Positions 16,401-22,389 of a stretch of 47,386 nt of DNA are shown in pieces. This stretch comes from a virus: IMG/VR virus record IMGVR_UViG_3300007960_000004, positions 1-47,386 of that record, one strand, 5' to 3'. Position 1 is the first letter of the stretch. The number at the start of each line of letters is the position of its first letter. A model generated the notes under the pieces. It had not been told where the DNA came from and ran no database searches. It saw only the letters and a list, made by a program, of their open reading frames with translations. Made by a program: the position numbers and the translations under genes.

Positions 16401-19011
16401 CGCTGAAGTTGGTGTGCTTGATGGCATGCTGACGCACAGGCTCTGACATCTGGTTGAAGATGTTGGGATCCACCGGATCAAAGGTGCCCTGGTTCTGGGT
16501 GGACTTGATCTGGGTGGGGGAGAAAACTATGTAGCTATCCTGCCCTGCCGCTTCCACTGCGTTCTGGTACACAATTCCATCTACGCCCTTCGACAAAAGA
16601 AGCTCACCCAGTGCGGCGTCCCCATCAGCGGCGTTGAACAGCTGATCGTACTCGCCTTCCGTTATCTCCACGCCTCGGTTACGTAACTCACGAACTGCGT
16701 TCTGCCAGTTCCAGGTGCCCAAGTCGGGTAGACGGACAAGATTCTCAGCTCGTAGCAAAACAGGCATCACAATGGCTTCTTCTATTTCGGACCCCTGTTG
16801 CTCTATGCGAGCCTCTGCCGCTTGCTGACTCCCAAAGTGAAAACCTATGTCACTGGTCACAGCGAAATTGTCAAAGCGCTCACCAGTTCCATGGTACACC
16901 ACCAACGGAGCGCCAGCATCATCCACCACCTGGGATGCCCCAAACCAGTTACGGAAATTCTCGTTCTGGACAATACTCCCAGTCTGGTCGTAGGCGATAC
17001 CATCGGGATCCACCACTGGTTCGGCCACTACTTCATCCGAGGCCACTTCCTGGCCAGCGATTGTCAGTGTGGGGTTGGTCCTGTTCCACCACTGTTCGAC
17101 TGTCTCCCCCGTCTGCTTGCTGAGCTGCTTTGATGCAGCCATGACGACAGCCAACTCGAAGTCAACGTCCTCAGCTTTGTGCTTTGTCAGGAGCTGCTCA
17201 CGGATGTTGACCACCTGGCGGGGGACCGTCTCGTCATCGATCATGCGCTCGATCTGATCCCGGCTTGCCTGCGCGATCCGTGAAAGGTTGGCCTGTTCGG
17301 AAGCAAGCTCGTTCGGTGTCGCACCTGTCTGGTCGTAGGTGATGTCGTTCTGCAAAGCAAGCCGGAGATCCGGGTTGGCCACAGCAGTCCAGGAGCCCAT
17401 GGCCACCTCGACCTTGCTGCCGGTGGCCTTGGCTCGCTCCCAGTCCTCTGGGTTCACGCCCAAGTCATGGAGGTCAGAGTTCAGCTTCCGCTGGTCACCC
17501 TGGTATAGAGTCTCCATGGCACCAGGATCCACGTAGACATTCTCCACGGGACCGTTCTTGGTGACTTTGTCTACGTAGTCCTTCATTGCGTCGGGCATGT
17601 TCTTGGTGAGGGAAGACCGATCCACATTGGCCTGGACGGCTTCCTCCACAGCCTTGAGGTTGGTGACGTTCCCCTGGCGCACGTAGGCATCGAAAGCCAC
17701 GCCAAGGGATCCAGTGGACCCTGCGAAGACGGCACCCACCAGGCCCTCATACGCGGCCTCTCTGGCTGTGTCAGGCAGGCGTTGCATGTACTCTGTGAAG
17801 ATCTGACCAGCAGGCTGTCCCTGCCAGGTGCCTTCCGCAGCCATCTCGCCTGCAGTCTCCACAAACTTCTGGAGGGCTTCCTCTGTGAAGTTTGTGGCAG
17901 CGGTCCTGAGAAGGTTGGCCGTCGCAGCTCTGGTGAAGCCCGAGCGAACGGCATTGATCATGGACCCCACACCTATGCTTTCCAGGGCACCTTGCACTAC
18001 TGCGCTAGGGATCCCCGTGAGAACTCTGTTGGCCAGCGGGATGCCCCGGTCCTGCAACTCTGCGGACTTTGAACCGTAGATAAAACCACCAGCCACGAAG
18101 GGCGCGGCGGGGGCCGCTATGAGCGCCGTGGCCGTGGTTGCTGCAACCTGGGGGGCCACCCCAAGCACATCATGCGCGAACTGCTCAATGGGCCCTCGGG
18201 CCGCGATCTGCCTCTGGGTGAAGTGCTCCTGCCGAAAAGCCTGGTAGTCCTCTTCTGTGGCCCCGGCGAACTGCTCAAGAAGGAGCGGCACCGGCCTCAT
18301 TCCAGCAGTAATAAAACGGAGGGCGGCCCCCAGCTCGGGAGCTATTTCATCTGCACCTTCGATGATACCTTGCACATCCCCCTGGATCTGCACCGCTGCG
18401 CCGGGAAGCTGCAGGGCTGCACCGTAGACCGAACTCGCTGCCCGGAAGACTTGCCCGTAGTTCCGCGTCTTCGCTGAGTGCTCGAGATCGGCAAGCACCT
18501 CTGCGTCGTCGAGAGCCATGCGGAGCTTGTACCGATCACGCACCCACTGGTTCATGACAGGGAAGCGCAGCTTGCCATTGACATCCCGCTCACTCAGAAT
18601 GCGGTGCAGGTTCTGGAGGTTCTCAGAGTCCTCTCGAGTCTTTATGAATTCCTTAGCCGATTCAGGGTCCAGCCCGTAGGCCTGGGCCACCTTGGCTGTG
18701 TCGTAGGCCTGCTTGGCACTCATGCCTGCGGTAGTCTCGAGAGAGAATGCCAGGTCACCCGAAGCCAGGAGCGCCTCGTCAGCGTTGCTGCCAAAGTCGC
18801 CACGCTCTGCGCGGGACCGATAGTTTGGGTCGATGGGCGCTGCAGCGGGGAGGGGCACCTCGTGAGGTGCCACATCCACCCAACCGTCGTCGGCCAAAAT
18901 CTGTCCGAAGTCGTTGGGGTCGGGCTGTGCCGGTGCGGGGGCTGGGGTTGCTTCCTGTTCAGGAGCATCCACCCAGCCGTCCTTCTCGAGCTGCTTGCCG
19001 AAGTCGGGCAT
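10486..19011 (-). CDS. Giant multidomain (polyvalent-type) virion protein: ART-like, radical-SAM-like and zincin domains
   Basis: 2841 aa, the largest gene. Order of parts seen: two copies of a DFGxxLxxDGWVD motif (residues about 3-16 and 33-46); helical regions; an ADP-ribosyltransferase-like domain about 685-860 (VVYHGTGERFDNF, GFHFGS, GVDGIVY, VFSPTQIKS); a Cys domain with C1122, C1132, C1137, followed by RLNGQGDLS, LKIITKQ and VQTSIDP strands of radical-SAM type (about 1115-1350); a second Cys cluster C1478, C1479, C1488, C1491, C1495; a zincin metallopeptidase (HEMSH, 1562-1566, with FAEGFEAYLLEGKAPS near 1645); and a long helical C-terminus with hydrophobic segments. Its position after the gp13/gp14-like and 752-aa proteins is that of the T7 gp16 ejection protein. 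The enzymes are presumably delivered into the host with the DNA. The zincin and ART calls are fairly secure by motif; the radical-SAM call is tentative. Confidence 0.9.
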   Translation of the reverse strand: MPDFGKQLEKDGWVDAPEQEATPAPAPAQPDPNDFGQILADDGWVDVAPHEVPLPAAAPIDPNYRSRAERGDFGSNADEALLASGDLAFSLETTAGMSAKQAYDTAKVAQAYGLDPESAKEFIKTREDSENLQNLHRILSERDVNGKLRFPVMNQWVRDRYKLRMALDDAEVLADLEHSAKTRNYGQVFRAASSVYGAALQLPGAAVQIQGDVQGIIEGADEIAPELGAALRFITAGMRPVPLLLEQFAGATEEDYQAFRQEHFTQRQIAARGPIEQFAHDVLGVAPQVAATTATALIAAPAAPFVAGGFIYGSKSAELQDRGIPLANRVLTGIPSAVVQGALESIGVGSMINAVRSGFTRAATANLLRTAATNFTEEALQKFVETAGEMAAEGTWQGQPAGQIFTEYMQRLPDTAREAAYEGLVGAVFAGSTGSLGVAFDAYVRQGNVTNLKAVEEAVQANVDRSSLTKNMPDAMKDYVDKVTKNGPVENVYVDPGAMETLYQGDQRKLNSDLHDLGVNPEDWERAKATGSKVEVAMGSWTAVANPDLRLALQNDITYDQTGATPNELASEQANLSRIAQASRDQIERMIDDETVPRQVVNIREQLLTKHKAEDVDFELAVVMAASKQLSKQTGETVEQWWNRTNPTLTIAGQEVASDEVVAEPVVDPDGIAYDQTGSIVQNENFRNWFGASQVVDDAGAPLVVYHGTGERFDNFAVTSDIGFHFGSQQAAEARIEQQGSEIEEAIVMPVLLRAENLVRLPDLGTWNWQNAVRELRNRGVEITEGEYDQLFNAADGDAALGELLLSKGVDGIVYQNAVEAAGQDSYIVFSPTQIKSTQNQGTFDPVDPNIFNQMSEPVRQHAIKHTNFSATSQDIWDTLSALTDFDERVSATVARQTTTPQELAFLFAADPAQQRTWEKGVEAANKYFGTKLKALTKKGKVPAATIKKLSQLKPQMPKSVKDKVGPLVGGHGRYNAFEINKVLQGNADLMEEITAMQQRITDTFGLTPVVDSNGIVTMGIEDRGHTLRTGKHNPYKPQFGGFARSFSQTFLDHLPTEVFESFRREVTAAVEHAYNNKETMPRPVKFLDKNIDNVSDSDFRLARSVKKAEKTVGALNLNSACPMFMIGSHGCYFDGCYVTGMGMGGNTITFYERAAYTGELLQLTQQDINLLNSVGGLRLNGQGDLSYQQYGQLKDVVRHAKTRDLKLKIITKQQVTLDMLAQMREEGVDISGIQVQTSIDPYWIPISEDELTGSFAQVNDLLASWERSGGDEAMAQAIIDLYATQGREAKVINGQIYRKYGFSLEGFEAAQQQFPEINFQPRAVVGTPEEIVWYARNRPEVLQTWMHAAVRGDMYSDVVGRNLEKGEIGNFTARMAVLQDENGDWRLLAQERSKNEEDLVYDLNKKLIAAEKKGDDKQAAGIRAEMDRIINRRADDIPLEVKTVYKKTEDYIKSQPDADQIFATLAGALNNDKSALCCSAGADKDACNNCTSHCHQGSAGWDQKIANVEGSGQVVTDQAEQYNQVNNFFEEFQQPKGSITFTNTGAAIKLYAGADRSTFLHEMSHLWRRDIEQLVRTRQADPQLLADWETINEWTAEFDDYNTLKTFYDAKLKNTDRYAGVELESLSDAEVEGARDIAKQEKFAEGFEAYLLEGKAPSVELATAFARFRKWLTDIYRRMVTTPIEINDEIRGVFNRLLASEQDIEQAEWWYAAKDSNLAQVLPDGVMGVDKKEELQTTEELAREKAIEKQTTERLKAWKKAQGGEAELRGKVKEEVAQRPEYLAIDSIKGWDNIPVALAEELVGAFPGTQILENKGLLRKTSKGGATRAELQKLASDIGYESEVSMLQAVMDAPPIGDVIDAEVAQRTLQAEDKIIKELHEMESVPGEENFHNEARAKLLVDEINALEEYLAEQEGRVRTKFADQLYKQVARETLAGLPLDKAVRYDVFARNEAKYAREAYNHAAAGDINKATVAKNAQIRSHYLVQEAIKVRRARDKEFTRIKRMAGRKPGTIKGDFHDVIIAVANKFGLTSRKPTRTPKPIDSLLPDIIEQAEQGEFPFPGWVKDLNLTPTGASLNPNGMTMGQLEELGLALDMLAARGDAGFKTMGKWLGRENVTQEELIDEMYAIMSGPDRPKVAPVTKNHILSKGHAWVRGFLADTRKVVFDLARADASKPEEGAGTIEHAISGLLMESRRRYLDRRNDLNQGAMKRIQDRQVKLLERLQTRFGKRFSIPGLEVPPAVGSAGYHQLTPEMLVAALTNLGNETNYKDITEGNGFTEKQLIQMLQMLDSSELQLIQDMWDFLDSFFEEVDDVHYNIKGYRIKKVERGMFGIKGNKVTVRGVDGKDVTLTGGYYPISIDPEIELKQGEHQEFEMLLNEMNAVHFGGRPAAGFTHSRTGAARAVKLTLFPWFRHIDNVITYIHMAEAAHDIARVIRDPVFKRSYVNLMGLDVYNNLIPWLTASVRPNTGTDTDSATSILGLFQRMAGVSALGLRVAVAAKQPLSITSAITEIGAKHVGVGVYNFIRMNPLKAVSFIERASSFMKDRATNIEMELSESFKQQAPWHPGIKIGGRKVTWSTVQGFAYALIRLGDVLGAYPTWLGAYHKALSEFDGDHVKATRFADRVVSRTQPHSGNMFKTLWQMGGKNSSKAGKLLKWSVSPFMGWTSMVGARGGERWNKFQDGTISGREYATYLALEMIAPAVLATLINGVVSGDDLDDPEDYIWSAVGYSVSWIPYVNLVPRGLQHGLGFLEDNPLIKPGALFVKGLKAAGEEAYNVYEGDEHDLWRVAMGWGEFSEYILGFPALRTGKQLYEGTEQLLDGETRNPFALVRKQKKRDD

Positions 19012-19020
19012 GTGGGGTTC

Positions 19021-21279
19021 CTACTGCTTGAGGACCATCGTTTTGATCAGACGGTTCGTCCCGAGGAGAAAGATGCTACGTTTGATAGACCTATCAGGCA
19101 GCACCTCGTCCTCATACCGCAGGCCCTTGTAGGTCTTCCCGTTGTGCGTGATGGTGAGGTTTTCGTCCTCCACCTCAGCTTGCTTCTGCGGCGTGATCTG
19201 CAGAGCTTCCACGTCGAAGCCTTGCTTGCCTGGGTTCCAGGTGGCCACCTTGCCCTGCTCCTGGAGGTGGGCTTGCCACTCTTTGATTGCGGGCCTGTTC
19301 TCGATGTCGTAATCGAGAGTCTCATAGAGCGTCGTGGGGTTGAAGACTCGATCATACTGCCGAGACCAGAAGTTGACCTGAGGATCATGGATGTCGGGGT
19401 TCTGGATGTAGCCCTGCAGATGAACGCCATGGGGTGAACCAATCAATTCCACCAAATCTGGGGAGCCGCCCCCATGCTTTTCATAGAACTCCTTAGTGAA
19501 CTCCTGGTAGTCCTCAAAATCAGTGATGGCCCGGAACTCTCTGTGGAAGGTGCGCAACAGCTTTCCGTTGGCGTCGTATATCTCCACGGCCTTCCCGGTG
19601 TCCACGCTCCACTGGTTGTTCTCGATGGGCGTCTTGTCACCCTCCACTTCCTCGAGGGCCTCGGGCATCTTCGGGGGATCTTTGTACAGCTGCGCGGCCA
19701 GGACAGACACCTCGGAGCGAGTGAGGTATGTCTTATCCTCCTCATCCATCTTGCGCTGCACCAGCTCGGCGAGCTGCGTTCTGTTCAGCGCTCGCTTCTG
19801 CTCGGCCTCGTAGCTCCTATCATCAGCCTTGATCCCGGATTCATCAAGCAGTACCGCGTCAGCAAAGCGGTTTATCGTGCTCTTCAGCTGGGACGTAGTG
19901 AGGCGCTCGACCGAGAACTCTACCGCGTCATGCATGTCCTTCTTCTTCTGGGCCTCCACATCCCCGGCCTGGGCCTTCTCGGTGGTATTGATGAGGATCT
20001 CGAGCTGCTTGGCCTCCTGGGTTCGCAAACCCTGGAGGTTCAGGTGCAGTAGCCGTCTGGCCTCCTCCGGGCGGGTGAGGGCCACCCGATGAATCTTGCC
20101 GAAGAGGACCGTATCCACGGGTATGTCGCTCTTGCCTGCAGCCAGAGCATTGGCGCGACGTCTGCGCCTGGTGGTGGCCATGTCTATCATGCGCAGCTGC
20201 TCAGTGGCATCGATGTCTGTCGGAACCGCTGCTCGGATCTCTGCGTCAGTCATGTCCGGGTTCCGCAGAATGGCAGAGACGAACTGATTGTTTGCCTCTT
20301 CAACTCGCTTTCGCTCCAGGAACACCTTGCGCTTTTCCTGGGTGACAAGTTGATTCTCCACCATCGAAGCCAGGCGGGGATCCTCGGCGCGGAGGGCATC
20401 AATCTCTGCCCACTGATCAGCGTAAGTGCGACCAGGCTGACTGAGCTTGTGAGCAATGGCAGCGGCCCGCTCGGGCAGAAGCATTCTCTCTGCATCCTCG
20501 CGCAGCTTGGACAAGACCGCAGGAGTGAAGTCCTCCTTGAAGCCCTCGATGTACTGCTTGGCTTCCACAGGATCCTTCGCCTGCAGAGCCTTTATCACAG
20601 AGAGGTGCGCGGCGATGGTCTGCTCTTTGATGGCACGATCCACGGAGGCCTTTGGTGCGCCAGGGGACTGGCCCCGGATCTCTGCCGCCAGCTCCACCTT
20701 GCCATTCTCTACCAGCTGGGCCCGGTTGGGGTTTCCAGAGTCAAGCGCAGCCTCCACCATGTCGTCCACGATCTGCTTCTTTGAAGCATCGTAGGTCTGC
20801 TGCTGGAAGGCTATCCCCTGCTGCATCTGATGACGCATGGCAAACTCGAGATGCTGACCGGAGATCGCGGCGAAGCTGCTCTCGAAGAGCGCCCGCTCGC
20901 GGGGGAGGCGTAGTCCCTTACCAAGATCCTTTCGCACATCCGTGAGGAACTTGTTGGTCTGGTTGAAAGCGTCCTTGGCATCTGAGCCCTTGAGGTTCCG
21001 AAGCTGCTCACGGTGCTGGGCCACCGCGACCTTCATCTGTGTAGTGAGATCGCGGACGACTGCCCGCTCCTCCCGAATCTTGAAGCGGGTCGCCGCGTCC
21101 ATGGATCGGTCGCTGAGGTTGCCGAGCGTCCCTGCCATCTGCTCGATGGCTCGCCCACGCTGGAACTGCTGAGCTGCCTGGTTGGCGCCGAAGGATCCTG
21201 GGGTCGCGTTCGCGTTGACTCGAGCGGACACCATGTCGCGAGGGCGCACCCGTGACTCGTAGGTAGGGACTCTGGGCAT
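19021..21279 (-). CDS. Internal virion (ejection) protein, long helical
   Basis: A 752-aa, mostly helical, charged protein with no transmembrane segment. Heptad-like stretches run through about residues 60-330 (for example EERAVVRDLTTQMKVAVAQH). It contains no enzyme motif that can be seen. It lies between a T7 gp14-like gene and the giant gp16-position gene, and its size matches T7 gp15 (about 750 aa), so it is probably the middle component of the ejected trans-envelope tube. The start has GGAG about 8 nt upstream (gtaGGAGccaccATG). Assignment rests on position, size and composition, not on strong motif similarity. Confidence 0.8.
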   Translation of the reverse strand: MPRVPTYESRVRPRDMVSARVNANATPGSFGANQAAQQFQRGRAIEQMAGTLGNLSDRSMDAATRFKIREERAVVRDLTTQMKVAVAQHREQLRNLKGSDAKDAFNQTNKFLTDVRKDLGKGLRLPRERALFESSFAAISGQHLEFAMRHQMQQGIAFQQQTYDASKKQIVDDMVEAALDSGNPNRAQLVENGKVELAAEIRGQSPGAPKASVDRAIKEQTIAAHLSVIKALQAKDPVEAKQYIEGFKEDFTPAVLSKLREDAERMLLPERAAAIAHKLSQPGRTYADQWAEIDALRAEDPRLASMVENQLVTQEKRKVFLERKRVEEANNQFVSAILRNPDMTDAEIRAAVPTDIDATEQLRMIDMATTRRRRRANALAAGKSDIPVDTVLFGKIHRVALTRPEEARRLLHLNLQGLRTQEAKQLEILINTTEKAQAGDVEAQKKKDMHDAVEFSVERLTTSQLKSTINRFADAVLLDESGIKADDRSYEAEQKRALNRTQLAELVQRKMDEEDKTYLTRSEVSVLAAQLYKDPPKMPEALEEVEGDKTPIENNQWSVDTGKAVEIYDANGKLLRTFHREFRAITDFEDYQEFTKEFYEKHGGGSPDLVELIGSPHGVHLQGYIQNPDIHDPQVNFWSRQYDRVFNPTTLYETLDYDIENRPAIKEWQAHLQEQGKVATWNPGKQGFDVEALQITPQKQAEVEDENLTITHNGKTYKGLRYEDEVLPDRSIKRSIFLLGTNRLIKTMVLKQ

Positions 21280-21287
21280 GGTGGCTC

Positions 21288-21917
21288 CTACAGGAAGAAT
21301 CTACTGGTGGAAGAAGCCAAGCCACCAGCACGATCCAGGAGCTTGCTGCGACCACCAATCAGAGTCGTCTCGCGAGCGAACTCTGGGTCGGTCTTCTGGA
21401 AGCGGGTGAGCGTGGCATCGTTGCGATAGTTCTGAGCGGTGACATCGTGGCCCCAGGCTTCCATGGCCGCGTTGTGGCGCACCGTGAGGGCGTCCTGCTC
21501 GCCTTCAGCTGCCGTCTCCTGGAGGACATCGAGGGGCGTCCCCTCGTCCACCACAACGCCTGCCGCGGCGAAGGCTGCTCGCTGCTGGCCCTGCGTCCGA
21601 CTCACTTGCCGGCGAATGCGGTTCTCCTCGTCCTCGCCACGACGGATCGCATCCTGGGCCTCTATCTGGGCGATCTCGGAGTTACGCTCCTGCTGCAGAG
21701 CGTTGTACTCCAGGGCTCGGTTCTGAGCCACTACCTGGTTATGTGCGGCTTGCGCCTGGTAGTTGGTCGCCTGCTGCTGCTGGAACATGCTGGCCACCCC
21801 CAGGCCCAGAGCGACGTCGGCAAGGATTGTCCCGGCCCCCACGGTGAAAGCTGAGGCTCCCACCCCCAGTCCGGTCACCGCTGAGGGGAGCGCGGCAACG
21901 AGAGAGATTACGCACAT
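21288..21917 (-). CDS. T7 gp14-like internal virion protein
   Basis: A 209-aa protein with a hydrophobic N-terminus (residues about 4-45, Ala/Gly/Val-rich with little charge) followed by a Gln/Ala/Glu-rich helix and the segment GQQRAAFAAAGVVVDEGTPL. That segment matches the conserved part of gp14-like internal proteins, where the protein inserts in the outer membrane during DNA ejection. The start ATG at 21917 has AAGGAG six bases upstream. The upstream gp13-like reading frame runs on through the first 179 nt of this gene in a different frame. Confidence 0.85.
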   Translation of the reverse strand: MCVISLVAALPSAVTGLGVGASAFTVGAGTILADVALGLGVASMFQQQQATNYQAQAAHNQVVAQNRALEYNALQQERNSEIAQIEAQDAIRRGEDEENRIRRQVSRTQGQQRAAFAAAGVVVDEGTPLDVLQETAAEGEQDALTVRHNAAMEAWGHDVTAQNYRNDATLTRFQKTDPEFARETTLIGGRSKLLDRAGGLASSTSRFFL

Positions 21918-22389
21918 GATCGCTCCTTGTCATCCAGAACCTGTGGAAGGGCAGCTTCATGAATCCGTAGGGTTTGGGCTCCTCGATATGGAACCCGCAC
22001 CACTGAAGCCATTTTATGGAAAGGGCACTCCTGGCATCCACCCAATTCTCGAGACGCTCGTACTGGCCAAGCATCTGGCCCACGTACTTCCTCCCTCCTC
22101 GAGCGAAGGAAGTCTTCATCTCAGCGGCCTCATCGGTGGCCACCATCCAGGGGATGCCGACTGTACTCAGGAGTGATACACGGCCGACGCCAAAGCAAGC
22201 AATGCTGCGACCGCGATGGAGAACGACCCAAGAGTCACCACCAGATCGAAAAGACAGGAACATGCCAGCATCAGCTGACATGCCCAACGCGGCCTGGCAC
22301 TCGTCTTCGTCCACATCACGCAGTCGGCCCTTCAGTGAATGGAGTAACTCTACCGTTGCCGGTATGATTCTAAGGCGACCTCTGCTCAT
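21739..22389 (-). CDS. T7 gp13-like (DUF2833, GNAT-like) internal virion protein with aberrant C-terminal extension
   Basis: The first about 150 residues fit DUF2833/T7 gp13: MSRGRLRIIPATVELLHSLK, a GIPWMVATDEA segment, and WLQWCGFHIEEPKPYGFMKL near the end, with the fold of a GNAT acyltransferase. The natural end of such proteins would be near PFHRFW. Here the frame continues for about 60 codons of Arg/Gly/Pro/Ser-rich residues, overlapping the gp14-like gene by 179 nt. A TGA one base out of frame lies immediately after the W codon (TGGATGACAAGGAG). A single-base indel, real or a sequencing error, would restore a stop just before the gp14 ribosome site. The start overlaps the tail tubular B stop by 20 nt. 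Confidence 0.75.
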   Translation of the reverse strand: MSRGRLRIIPATVELLHSLKGRLRDVDEDECQAALGMSADAGMFLSFRSGGDSWVVLHRGRSIACFGVGRVSLLSTVGIPWMVATDEAAEMKTSFARGGRKYVGQMLGQYERLENWVDARSALSIKWLQWCGFHIEEPKPYGFMKLPFHRFWMTRSDHVRNLSRCRAPLSGDRTGGGSLSFHRGGRDNPCRRRSGPGGGQHVPAAAGDQLPGASRT

